In this document: positions 51,343-59,579 of the stretch, in pieces | Layout of the letters: each line of letters starts with the position of its first letter | Numbering within the stretch: position 1 is the first letter of the stretch | DNA from: Gemmatimonadaceae bacterium | GTDB taxonomy: Bacteria > Gemmatimonadota > Gemmatimonadetes > Gemmatimonadales > Gemmatimonadaceae | NCBI GenBank assembly: GCA_035606695.1 | Contig: DATNEW010000026.1 | Span: 124,001 to 188,000 of the forward strand | Direction: 5' to 3' | Length of the DNA: 64,000 nt | Translations under genes and position numbers: made by a program | Notes under the pieces: model-generated | Seen by the model: the letters and a program-made list of their open reading frames with translations, nothing else | Database searches by the model: none | Told to the model about the DNA's origin: nothing

Positions 51343-52341
51343 TCATCGCCCTAAGAGGGACCACACCCCAACCGCCACCACGAGCAGGATGATCGCCACG
51401 GTGATGATTTTCTCCACCGGCAATCTCGTGCGCGCGACCGGCGCCGTCGGCGCCGAAAACGTCCCCGACTTCGTCATCGACCAGTCCGATGGCACAGTCT
51501 CCGGCGGGCGCGTCAACGTCATCGACAACGGATTCTGTCCCAGCGCGGCCTTGAGCAATCTCTGATAGCTCTGCGCGTCGGGCGGCCGGTGCCGGGGGTC
51601 GCGCGCGAGGCCGGTCGCGATCGTGGCGCGCAGACCCGGCGGACACTCCTCGTCGGACAGCGCGACCTCATCCGCGAAATCGGTCGCCGATTGGCCGGTG
51701 ACGAGCCGGTAGAGCAGCCCGGCCGCGTCGTACACGTCGGTCGCCGGTCCGGGCTCCTCGCCGTCGTGTCGCTCGAGGAGACCGCCGAAGTTCGCGAGCA
51801 CGGGCCGGCCGCCCGCCGTGAACAGCACGTTCGACATGCTCACGTCGCCGTGAACGAGCCCCGCCGCGTGGACCGCGACGAGGCCATCGAGCAAGCGGAG
51901 GACGAGCTGCGAGGCCGCCTTCCAGCGCAGCCGGCCGCCGGCGCGCATGACGTGCTCTTCGAGTGGAACACCCTCGTAGCCGTCGAGCACCAGGTACGCG
52001 GTGTCGTTGTCGCGAAACATGCCGCTGACGCGCACGACGTTGAGGTGCGCGACGCGCATCAATCGCTCGGCGTCGGCCACGAAGCGCGCGAGGGCGTCCT
52101 GAAACGCCGCGTCGTGCTCGCCGCCGCGCGGGACGACCGTCGTGCGATCGGATGACCGGCTCGCGAGCGTGGAGGGCAGGAACTCCCGAATCGCGACGGA
52201 CCGGTTGCCGATCTGGTCATAGGCGAAATACGTGACGCCGGACGAGCCCGGCGTGCCGATCATGCGCTCCACGAGGTAGCGCTGGTGCAGGAGCGTGTCG
52301 GGCAGCAGCGCGACGGTGTGGTGAAGCGCCCGCGTGGCCAT
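51343..52341 (-). CDS. Membrane-anchored Ser/Thr pseudokinase-like protein
   Basis: This 332-residue protein has a kinase-like fold with degenerate motifs. The VAIK lysine is Arg52 (VAIREFLP). HRDxK has become HGDVS (164-168), keeping Asp166 but losing the lysine two residues on. DFG has become NFG (184-186). Asn171 is kept. These changes remove both the ATP-binding Lys and the metal-binding Asp, so catalysis is doubtful. A C-terminal membrane helix (IITVAIILLVVAVGVWSLL) anchors it with the domain inside the cell. ATG 52341 is chosen; ATG 52353 is possible. It converges on anmK. It may act as a scaffold or decoy for the kinases in this region (inference). Confidence 0.82.
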   Translation of the reverse strand: MATRALHHTVALLPDTLLHQRYLVERMIGTPGSSGVTYFAYDQIGNRSVAIREFLPSTLASRSSDRTTVVPRGGEHDAAFQDALARFVADAERLMRVAHLNVVRVSGMFRDNDTAYLVLDGYEGVPLEEHVMRAGGRLRWKAASQLVLRLLDGLVAVHAAGLVHGDVSMSNVLFTAGGRPVLANFGGLLERHDGEEPGPATDVYDAAGLLYRLVTGQSATDFADEVALSDEECPPGLRATIATGLARDPRHRPPDAQSYQRLLKAALGQNPLSMTLTRPPETVPSDWSMTKSGTFSAPTAPVARTRLPVEKIITVAIILLVVAVGVWSLLGR

Positions 52342-52624
52342 GATGCATCTCATATTCCAAGATGCTAATGCCGCGCCGTGGAGGCGCGACGCGCATCGAC
52401 ACGGAAACCCGCTGGCTGCGGAACGTGGGGAGGGAAGGGGCGGGCGCCGCGCACGATGGATCCCATGCGGCATCGCGTGGAACGCTCCGGCTAAAGTCCG
52501 GGCGAAACCGCGAATTGTCAAGCCGTGGCGGCCCCGTCGGCTCGCCGATTGCTGTGATCCAGGTCCACGCGGGCGTCGCCCGGGTTTGGTTAACGAATGT
52601 GACCTACGAAATGGAGCGCCGGAC
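52342..52624 (+). other. GC-rich intergenic leader upstream of the Ig-like lipoprotein
   Basis: This gap of about 280 bp has no gene I can support. It contains several G-rich and C-rich runs and a segment ending CCGGCTAAAGTCCGGGCG that recalls the core of GEMM-type RNAs. The required GCAAA motifs and the partner stem are not present, so I do not call a riboswitch. It also carries the promoter of the divergent pseudokinase gene. Confidence 0.3.
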
Positions 52625-53992
52625 ATGCGTGCGATACGATGTGTGATGCAATCGGCACAGCAATTGGTAATGCACGACACGTTGGTCCTGTTGTGCGGCA
52701 CCATGCTGGTGGCAGGCGCCGCGTCGTGCGGCGGCAGTGATGGAAGCACCGGTGGAACGACGACGTCCCCGAACGGCAAGAGCGTGAGCTCGGTCAGCAT
52801 CTCACCCCCGTCGGCGTCCATGGCCGTCGGCACCACCGTCACCTTCGCCGTTACCGTCGCCGCCAACGGCGGAGCCAGCACCGCGGTGACCTGGGTCACG
52901 AGCAACTCGAGCGTGGCGACGGTCGCACCCAGCGGCGACGCCACCGCCGTTGTCACCGCCGTCGGTCCCGGCACGGCGACGATCAGCGCGATCTCGAGCT
53001 TCGACGCGACGAAACAGGGCACCGCCGCCATCACCGTTGTCGCGGGCGTGCGGTCCGTCAACATCACACCGGCCACGCTCACGCTGCAGAAAGGCCGCAC
53101 GGCCAAATTCTCCGCCACGGTCAGCGCCGACGCCGGCGTCGTGACCGGTGTGACGTGGACCTCGAGCAACACGGGCGTCGCCACCATCGGGACCGACGGC
53201 ACGCTCACTGCCGTCGGCAACGGCACGGCGACGATCACGGCGAAATCCACGGCCGACGCCAGCAAGACGGCAACGGCCGCCATCACGATCATCGACCCGT
53301 GCTCGGGCACGACGAACCTCACCATTCCGTCGACCGTCAACCCCGCGCTGTCGACGACGAGCTGCTTCGCGTCGAATACCTACAACGACATCTACGCGTA
53401 CAACGTCGCTTCGAGCGGCTTGTTGCTGTCGATGTCGGTCACCAGTAGCGCGTTCCCCATCTCGCTCACGCCGGTCATTCCGGCGGGCAGCGCCACGTCG
53501 GCCGTCACGGGTACCGGCACGGTCCAGACCTACGCTCTCCTCAAAGCCGGGTCGTATACCGCGCAGGTCGCGACCACGGATTCGACCAAGCTCGGCGCCT
53601 ACACGCTGGCCTCATCGTTCATCTCGTCGATACCCAGCGGATGCAATGACATTCGCACGACGCTGGACGTCTCGGGCAACTTCGTGCTGTCCACCGGCTC
53701 GTGTTCCTACAAGCCGGCGAGTTCGAGCGGCTCGTTCTTCGCGCAGGCGTTCTTCATGAACATGCCGGTCGGGCACGCGCTCACGGTGCACGTCACGTCG
53801 CAGTCGTTTTCGCCGCTCGTCGAGATTCGAGACAAGAACAACACATTGCTCGCGTCGTCGGCCGATCAGAATGGATCGAGCACGGTCACGGTGTCCTTCA
53901 CGCCGACGTCCGCGGCGTCATTGCCGGTCATCTATGTCACATCGCAGTTTGCCGGCGTGACGGGACCGTTTTCAATCACGATAGATCCGTAA
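52625..53992 (+). CDS. Secreted Ig-like (Big_2) lipoprotein
   Basis: This 455-residue protein has a lipoprotein signal peptide (LVLLCGTMLVAGAASC). A Gly/Ser/Thr spacer is followed by two bacterial Ig-like (Big_2) domains: VSSVSISPPSASMAVGTTV ... WVTSNSSVATVAPSG and VRSVNITPATLTLQKGRTA ... WTSSNTGVATIGTDG. The C-terminal half (about 200-455) is a beta-rich region with repeated SCF/SCS cysteines and TSSAFPISL, FVLSTGSC and HALTVHVTSQSF. Big_2 domains occur in adhesins and surface structures. It probably sits at the cell surface. Several in-frame ATGs lie near the start; I used the first (52625). Confidence 0.85.
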   Translation: MRAIRCVMQSAQQLVMHDTLVLLCGTMLVAGAASCGGSDGSTGGTTTSPNGKSVSSVSISPPSASMAVGTTVTFAVTVAANGGASTAVTWVTSNSSVATVAPSGDATAVVTAVGPGTATISAISSFDATKQGTAAITVVAGVRSVNITPATLTLQKGRTAKFSATVSADAGVVTGVTWTSSNTGVATIGTDGTLTAVGNGTATITAKSTADASKTATAAITIIDPCSGTTNLTIPSTVNPALSTTSCFASNTYNDIYAYNVASSGLLLSMSVTSSAFPISLTPVIPAGSATSAVTGTGTVQTYALLKAGSYTAQVATTDSTKLGAYTLASSFISSIPSGCNDIRTTLDVSGNFVLSTGSCSYKPASSSGSFFAQAFFMNMPVGHALTVHVTSQSFSPLVEIRDKNNTLLASSADQNGSSTVTVSFTPTSAASLPVIYVTSQFAGVTGPFSITIDP

Positions 53993-54008
53993 TGGCGCCC
54001 GCATACCC

Positions 54009-54091
54009 ACGCGACGGCGAGGAATCTTGTCGATCGGTAGAGACGTGGCTCTCTATCGGTCGGCGAGATCCCTCGCTCCGCTCGGGATGAC
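54009..54091. repeat. CTCGGGATGAC-type palindromic repeat (second copy, partly truncated)
   Basis: GAGGAATCTTGTCGATCGGT on the left pairs with the reverse complement of ATCGGTCGGCGAGATCCCTC on the right around a short loop. The outer right end continues CGCTCCGCTCGGGATGAC, the same terminus as the element at 48374-48473; the left terminus is shorter. It fills the 111-bp gap between convergent genes. Confidence 0.7.
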
Positions 54092-54103
54092 GCGCCCTCC
54101 CGA

Positions 54104-55480
54104 TCATTTCATGAGCTCCACGACGCGCGTCGACGGCACCGCGTACACGATGCGGCCGTTCGACCCCTTGCGGCCGCCGTAAATCACGCCGACCACCGAT
54201 CCGCGCGCGTCGAACACGGGACTGCCGCTCGATCCCTCCGCCGCGTACGAATCGATCTGCACGACCTCGGGCACGACCTTGCTCACCACACCGACGGTGA
54301 GCGTGGTCGATGCCTTGAGGCCATTCATCGGCAAGTCGCTGCCATCCGGAAACCCGATCGACACGATCGGCGTGCCGGCCGAGACGTCGACCGTGCTCGC
54401 GACCGACACGACCGGCACCGTCGCCGGATCATCCAGCTGGAGCAGCACGAGATCCACACTCGGATCGGCCGGCGCGCGCAGCACATGCGCGTGACGCCAC
54501 ACGTCCGCGTCGGCGAACTTCACGAGCACGCGCGCCGCGTTGACGCCGTTGTTCTCGATGACGTGACGATTCGTCACGAGCTTCCCATTCGCCGTCACCG
54601 CGAACGCCGTCGCCTCGAGCGCGGTCTGCCCCGCGAACTCGGCGCGCACGAGCGCAATGGCCGGATTGTTCGCGCGCGACACCGCCGCGGGATCGAGCTC
54701 CGTGATCGCACGCGCCACGGTGTCGCGCCGCGCGAGCGCTCGCTGCAGCACCGAAGCGTCGGTGCCCTTCGCCGCGCGTGCGAGCCGCACGAGACTGTCG
54801 CGCTCGCGCTGCAAGTGGTCGATCACCGCCGCGGCGTTGCCGTTGGATTGCAGCTTCTGCTCGAGCACCTTCGATGATTGCTCGTACCTGGCCATGAGTT
54901 GCTCGAGCCGTGCATCGCTCGCCGCCGCTTCACGATGGCCAAGCCAGTAGGCCGCGGCGGCGATGGCCGCGCACACCACGAACACTGCGCCGGCCAGGAG
55001 CTTGAGCTTGCGCGTCTGTTCGGCGACGGCCACCGCGACGCGCTCTTGCGTCGGCCGGCGCGGCCCCGACGCCGGCGACGCGGGCGACACAGGCACCGCC
55101 GCGGCGCCGAGTGCGGGAGTTGGGATCGATTCCGTGACGCGGTCGCCGACGGGCGTCCTGCGTGCTCCGGCGATGGACACCGAAACGGTCGGTCCCTGCG
55201 CGCCGAATCCGATCACGTCGCCATCACGCAACTCGCGCGATGAACCCGCGGCCACACGATCGCCGTTCACGAATGTGCCGTTCGTGCTCATGTTGTCGAC
55301 GACGGCATAGCGGCCGTCGGCGAAGCGAATCTCCGCGTGCTTCGTCGACACGTCGAGATCGCGCGCGATGTCGAGCTGCAGGTCGCTCGCGGGATGCCGC
55401 CCGATCGTCACTACCGGCTTGTCGAACGATTGCGAATGACCGGCGCGCGCTCCGCTGAGTATGCGCAGCTCGATCGGCAT
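54104..55480 (-). CDS. FHA domain-trypsin-like serine protease, membrane-anchored
   Basis: This 458-residue protein has an FHA domain at the N-terminus (VVTIGRHPASDLQL ... STKHAEI ... NMSTNGTFVNG, about 1-100). A Pro/Ala linker leads to one membrane helix (about 160-180, LLAGAVFVVCAAIAAAAYWL) and a coiled coil (185-260). A trypsin/DegP-like protease domain follows with His306 (TNRHVIE), Asp343 (SVDLVLLQL) and Ser418 (EGSSGSPVF). The phosphopeptide-binding FHA should face the cytoplasm and the protease the periplasm, so a phosphorylation signal could reach envelope proteolysis. No PDZ domain is present. The ATG shares bases with the PP2C stop codon, so it is translationally coupled. Confidence 0.9.
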   Translation of the reverse strand: MPIELRILSGARAGHSQSFDKPVVTIGRHPASDLQLDIARDLDVSTKHAEIRFADGRYAVVDNMSTNGTFVNGDRVAAGSSRELRDGDVIGFGAQGPTVSVSIAGARRTPVGDRVTESIPTPALGAAAVPVSPASPASGPRRPTQERVAVAVAEQTRKLKLLAGAVFVVCAAIAAAAYWLGHREAAASDARLEQLMARYEQSSKVLEQKLQSNGNAAAVIDHLQRERDSLVRLARAAKGTDASVLQRALARRDTVARAITELDPAAVSRANNPAIALVRAEFAGQTALEATAFAVTANGKLVTNRHVIENNGVNAARVLVKFADADVWRHAHVLRAPADPSVDLVLLQLDDPATVPVVSVASTVDVSAGTPIVSIGFPDGSDLPMNGLKASTTLTVGVVSKVVPEVVQIDSYAAEGSSGSPVFDARGSVVGVIYGGRKGSNGRIVYAVPSTRVVELMK

Positions 55481-56757
55481 CAGTGCAACGGCGTCGTCGA
55501 CGGCGCGTTGGTGATGGCATGCGTGCCGCGCCACACGAACCAGCCGACCGTGGCCAGCAGCACGACGAACAGCACCAGCGCGATCGTGCGTCCGGCGTTG
55601 CGGCGGCGCGGCGACACGGTGGGCGTGACGGCGGGACGAACGACGCCGTCGTCATCGTCCGCGCGGTCAATCGCCGCGCCAGATGTACTGGTCGTACTCG
55701 TCGTATTCGATGTGCCCGACGTCCGCCCGCCAATGGGCTCGTCGGCCATCGCATCATCATCCGCCGAGATGGGACGCGTGGTGCGCGGCCGTGCGACGAC
55801 GGGAATGGGCTCGGTCGGCGAGTTCGTGTCCACGATCCGATCGATCGCCATCGCCGGCGTCTGTCCCGTTTCCGCGAGCGGAAAGACGCGATGCCCGACT
55901 TCGTCCGACTGCGCCGCGCTGGTGAGTCCCGGCCCTTCGAAGCGCGCGACGATGACCGTGATGTTGTCCGGTCCCCCAGCCGCGTTGGCGAGATCGATCA
56001 ACTGTTTGCACGCGTTCGTGAGATCGGGCTCCTTGCTCACGACCGTCGCGATGTCGTCCTTCGTCACCTGACCCGACAAGCCATCGCTGCACAGCACGAG
56101 CGTGTCGCCGCGCCGCACGTTCTGGTGGGTGAGGTCGATCTTGATCGTGGGTTCGGGACCGAGCGCCTGCAGAATGATGTTGCGGCGCTCGCTATGCTCG
56201 GCTTCTTCTTCCGTGAGCTCGCCGGCCTCGATCAACTTCTGCATCAGCGATTGGTCCTTCGTGATCTGAATCGCCACGCCCTCGCGCACGAGATACGCGC
56301 GGCTGTCGCCGACCTGTGCGAGATACAACGTATCGCCGAGCAGGCCGGCGACGGTCGCGGTGGTGCCCATGCCGCGGTATTCGGGATGATTCGTCGCGTA
56401 CGTGTGAATTTGCTCATTGGCGCTCTTCGTCGCCGCCTTGAGCGAGCGCACGAACGCTTCGCTGCTCGACACCGGTGCCGCGATCCACGTGCTGCGCAAC
56501 TCCTCGAGCACGATCTTCACCGCCATGTCGCTGGCGATCTCGCCGGCCGCGGCGCCGCCCATGCCGTCGGCGACCATGAACAGCGATCCACGCTTGCCCG
56601 CGGTGTGCGTGCGAACTTCGGGCTGCAGGGTGGCGTTGTCCGTCGTGAGGTCGGCGACGACGAACGCGTCCTCGTTGTGCTCGCGTGTGCGGCCGACGTC
56701 GGTCTTGCCGAACACGTGAACGACGATTTCGCCGCGCGCGGCGTCGTTGGAGCTCAT
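55480..56757 (-). CDS. PP2C-type Ser/Thr protein phosphatase, membrane-anchored
   Basis: This 425-residue phosphatase has the PPM metal-site motifs: TDVGRTREHNEDAFVVAD, MVADGMGGAAAGE, GMGTTATVAGL, QVGDSRAYLV, LCSDGLSGQV and GGPDNITVIVARF. A Thr/Asp-rich linker (TTSTTSTSGA) leads to a single C-terminal membrane helix (IALVLFVVLLATVGWFVW). It dephosphorylates Ser/Thr phosphoproteins, and the neighbouring kinase is the obvious counterpart. I used ATG 56757; a GTG at 56787 is possible. The stop codon overlaps the start of the FHA-protease gene. The kinase gene ends 49 bp upstream on the same strand. Confidence 0.93.
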   Translation of the reverse strand: MSSNDAARGEIVVHVFGKTDVGRTREHNEDAFVVADLTTDNATLQPEVRTHTAGKRGSLFMVADGMGGAAAGEIASDMAVKIVLEELRSTWIAAPVSSSEAFVRSLKAATKSANEQIHTYATNHPEYRGMGTTATVAGLLGDTLYLAQVGDSRAYLVREGVAIQITKDQSLMQKLIEAGELTEEEAEHSERRNIILQALGPEPTIKIDLTHQNVRRGDTLVLCSDGLSGQVTKDDIATVVSKEPDLTNACKQLIDLANAAGGPDNITVIVARFEGPGLTSAAQSDEVGHRVFPLAETGQTPAMAIDRIVDTNSPTEPIPVVARPRTTRPISADDDAMADEPIGGRTSGTSNTTSTTSTSGAAIDRADDDDGVVRPAVTPTVSPRRRNAGRTIALVLFVVLLATVGWFVWRGTHAITNAPSTTPLH

Positions 56758-56806
56758 CGAGGGAAGCGAGGGGTTGGAGACGGGCACGTCGGCGATGGAA
56801 GATAGG

Positions 56807-58390
56807 CTAATCCGCGCATGCTGCGCCGGGGGCGAGTTTGTGCTTCACGTTTACCTCGAACTCAGTACCGACCGACGCACCCTCGATGCTCTTGAGCGCA
56901 TCGCATGCCTTCTTGTCATCCACATTCTTGCCGTACACGTAGGCGTTGTAGGTGGCGATTCCGGCCATCACCGTGTCGAGCCGCGTGCTGAGCGGAATGC
57001 GCGCAATGGCGCGCAACACCGCGGCTGACTTCGTTGAGTCTGTCGCATCTTCCATCAATTGTCTGAGCCGCGCATCTGAGTGCGCGGCCGGCGGCGCCGA
57101 CTTGGTCGCTGCGGGCGCGGCGGGCGTCGTCGGAGCCCCGGCTTGTTTCGTCGCGCTCGCCGACGAATCGGCCACCGGCGGCGAAGACTGCGGCTGCGCC
57201 GTCGAGCCGCCGCCGCCGAGCTTCATCGCCGCGAACCCAATGCCGGCCACCACCACCGCCGCGCCAACCATCATGGGAACCTTGTTCGACTTCTTTGAAT
57301 CCGCAGCGCCGTGGGTCACAGGGCCCGCCGGCGCACCAGGCGGCGCGGACGAACCCGAATCAGCCGCCGTGGACACACGGGTCGGCGGGATCTGGCCCAT
57401 CACCATCGTGCCGACTTCCATCGCCTGTGTCTCGGGCATGCGGTCGACCGCGTTCCACAACGCCAGGCCGAACTGCGTCGCCTGCTGATACCGCTGATTG
57501 ACGTCGCGCTCGAGTGCCTTGTCCATCACCGCCTGCACTTCGGCCGGCCAACTCATTTCCGGCTTCATCTCGGCCAGCGGCTTCGGCTTGTCCGTCAGGC
57601 GCATGATCATCGAATCCTGCGCCGACTCGCCGGGGAAGGGCAGCTTGCCTGTGAGCATGTTGAACGCGACCAGCGCGAGCGAATAGATGTCGCTGCGTCC
57701 GTCGAGCTTGTCACCGGCGAGCTGCTCGGGGCTCATGTACTCTGGCGTGCCGACGACGAGGCCGGTCTTCGTCACCTTCTGCGCGTCGTTGCCCGCCGCT
57801 TTCGCGATGCCGAAGTCCACGACCTTCACGCAATCCGACTTATCACGATTCCTTGCGATCATGATGTTGTCGGGCTTGAGATCGCGATGCACGATGCCCA
57901 TATCGTGCGCGACCGCGAGCGCGTCGGCGGCCTGCCGCACGATCTCGGCGGCGCGTTTGGGCGGCAGCGCGCCCTGCTCCTCGATGACCTTCGTGAGCGG
58001 CGGGCCCTCCACGTATTCCATCGCCAGATAGATGATGCCGTCGGGCGTCTCGCCGAAGTCGTAGACCGCGGCGACGTTTCCGTGCGCGATGCGGCTGGCG
58101 TTGGCGGCTTCGCGGTTGAAGCGCGCGATGGCATCGACGTCGGCCTTCATGCCGGGATGCATCACCTTGAGCGCCAGCTTCCGCCCCATCTTCACGTGTT
58201 CGGCCAGATAGACCTGGCCCATGCCGCCTTCGCCGAGCTTCTGCAGGACATGGTAGCGATCTGCTACTATTGATCCCACGAGATCCGACGTCGGCGTTGC
58301 GCTTCGCAACGCCGTTCCATCGATCTCACAGAAGCGCGCGTTGGCGGGATACTCGGCCCCGCACTGCGGACAGACTTTCAATGCGCTCAC
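56807..58390 (-). CDS. Membrane-anchored Ser/Thr protein kinase with N-terminal zinc ribbon
   Basis: This 527-residue kinase has an N-terminal zinc-ribbon-like segment (CPQC at 7-10, then ARFCEIDG with Cys21 only). A complete kinase domain follows: glycine loop GEGGMGQVY, Lys75 (ALKV), catalytic loop VHRDLKPDN (Asp170) and DFG at 192-194. A Pro/Ala linker and one membrane helix (about 368-390) come next, then an Ala/Pro/Ser-rich spacer. A C-terminal extracytoplasmic helical region (SDARLRQLMEDATDSTKSAA) may be a sensor. All catalytic residues are intact. The gene overlaps the FHA gene upstream by 4 bp and lies 49 bp before the PP2C gene, forming a writer-reader-eraser block. Confidence 0.94.
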   Translation of the reverse strand: MSALKVCPQCGAEYPANARFCEIDGTALRSATPTSDLVGSIVADRYHVLQKLGEGGMGQVYLAEHVKMGRKLALKVMHPGMKADVDAIARFNREAANASRIAHGNVAAVYDFGETPDGIIYLAMEYVEGPPLTKVIEEQGALPPKRAAEIVRQAADALAVAHDMGIVHRDLKPDNIMIARNRDKSDCVKVVDFGIAKAAGNDAQKVTKTGLVVGTPEYMSPEQLAGDKLDGRSDIYSLALVAFNMLTGKLPFPGESAQDSMIMRLTDKPKPLAEMKPEMSWPAEVQAVMDKALERDVNQRYQQATQFGLALWNAVDRMPETQAMEVGTMVMGQIPPTRVSTAADSGSSAPPGAPAGPVTHGAADSKKSNKVPMMVGAAVVVAGIGFAAMKLGGGGSTAQPQSSPPVADSSASATKQAGAPTTPAAPAATKSAPPAAHSDARLRQLMEDATDSTKSAAVLRAIARIPLSTRLDTVMAGIATYNAYVYGKNVDDKKACDALKSIEGASVGTEFEVNVKHKLAPGAACAD

Positions 58391-59439
58391 ACCGACTCCA
58401 CCCGCAGGATCTGATCGCCGACGAGAATGCGCTGGCCCTTCTTCACCGACCGTTCGCCGCGCACGCTCATCGCCACGCCGTTGCGGCTGTTGGCGTCGTG
58501 CACGAAGAACTCGCTGTCCTCGGACCGCACGTCCGCGTGTTTGCCGCTCATCGTTGAATCATACGGAAAGAGCCAGTCGCCGGCTTCACGCCCGATCTCG
58601 ATCGAGCGCCCCGGTGAGAGATGGAACACGTCACGTACGCTGCCGTCGGCGCGCAGCTGCTCGAGCACCGCGATGTCGACCGTCGGCACCGCGGAGCCCA
58701 TGCGGCGTGTCGAGTCGGCCTCCGGCGGATGCGGACCCGGATAGCCCAACCGCCGAAAGCGAATCACCTGCGAGCCGATCAAGAGCAAATCGCAATCGGT
58801 CAGCTTCGTCGGCTGATCGATGAATACCCACGTTCCGTTGCGCGATCCCAGATCGCGCAGGCACAACTGCCCATCGCGCAGCTCGAAGCGAGCGTGCAGC
58901 GGCGACATGAAATGATCGTTCTCGAATTTGATGTCGGCGTCGCCGCGTCCTATCACCGCTTCGCCGCGGTCGAGCGTATACGATTGCGTCGCCTCGCCGG
59001 ACTCGCCGAGGAGGGCGAGCTTGGGCCCGGGGAGCATGCGGTTGGCGCCGAAGACCGCGGTGCCGGCGCCGGCGGTGTCGGTGCTCGCCATCTGGACCGA
59101 TACGCGGCGTCCGACGAGGGTGCCGCAGTAGCCGCAGAACGGGAGGCCGCCGGTCGTCGACTCTCCGCAGCGCGGACATTTGCGCGCGGGCGTGGGACTG
59201 TTCGCGGACTCGCTCACGCGAGTGGGCGGCACGAACGGCGACGCACTCGCTGCGCCGGCCGAAGCAGCAGTAGCGGCGGTACCAACAGATGCGCTGACGG
59301 GCTGCGGTTGGCCACCTGTAGGGTGGGGCACGTAGGCTGGACCAACGCGTGCGGCGGACGGGTTCATCGGCTTCCCGCAGTCGATGCAGAACCGCGACTC
59401 GAGCTCGTTCTCCCGTCCGCAGAAGGCGCAGGACGTCAC
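58387..59439 (-). CDS. Double zinc-ribbon, double FHA domain protein
   Basis: This 350-residue protein has two zinc ribbons (Cys4, Cys7, Cys18, Cys21; then CPRC ... FCGYC at about 88-108) and two FHA domains. The first includes AVIGRGDADIKFENDHFMSP and DLGSRNGTWVFID; the second includes IEIGREAGDWLFPYDSTMSG and DANSRNGVAMSVRG. FHA domains bind phosphothreonine peptides, so the protein can bridge two phosphoproteins. It is the first gene of the minus-strand block leading to the kinase, PP2C and FHA-protease genes. It overlaps the kinase gene by 4 bp. No membrane helix is visible, so it is cytosolic. Confidence 0.93.
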   Translation of the reverse strand: MTSCAFCGRENELESRFCIDCGKPMNPSAARVGPAYVPHPTGGQPQPVSASVGTAATAASAGAASASPFVPPTRVSESANSPTPARKCPRCGESTTGGLPFCGYCGTLVGRRVSVQMASTDTAGAGTAVFGANRMLPGPKLALLGESGEATQSYTLDRGEAVIGRGDADIKFENDHFMSPLHARFELRDGQLCLRDLGSRNGTWVFIDQPTKLTDCDLLLIGSQVIRFRRLGYPGPHPPEADSTRRMGSAVPTVDIAVLEQLRADGSVRDVFHLSPGRSIEIGREAGDWLFPYDSTMSGKHADVRSEDSEFFVHDANSRNGVAMSVRGERSVKKGQRILVGDQILRVESV

Positions 59440-59579
59440 GCGGTGGCCTCCGGCGGGGAAACATCCATGGGGCGCGAATATAGACCGTGGGGGAGGGGGT
59501 GGTCAATGAATTGCACGACCCATGCGACTGCCCATCGAACCCCATGGAACGTCGTCTCTTACCACCCTAGCATTCCCGC
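59440..59579. other. Divergent intergenic region between the FHA and amidase genes
   Basis: The 140-bp gap must hold the promoters of both divergent operons. CCATGGGG at 59465-59472 and CCCCATGG at 59540-59547 form an 8-bp inverted repeat 67 bp apart that could bind a regulator. No clear -35/-10 pair stands out. The region is G-rich in the middle. Confidence 0.35.

Noticed and set aside
52353-53992. Pseudokinase and Ig-like lipoprotein as one divergent adhesion system
   Set aside because: They share only an intergenic region of about 280 bp; no sequence link beyond adjacency was found.
54104-55480. HtrA/DegP classification of the FHA-protease
   Set aside because: The protease core is trypsin-like, but no PDZ domain follows; the FHA domain and single membrane helix indicate a different architecture.
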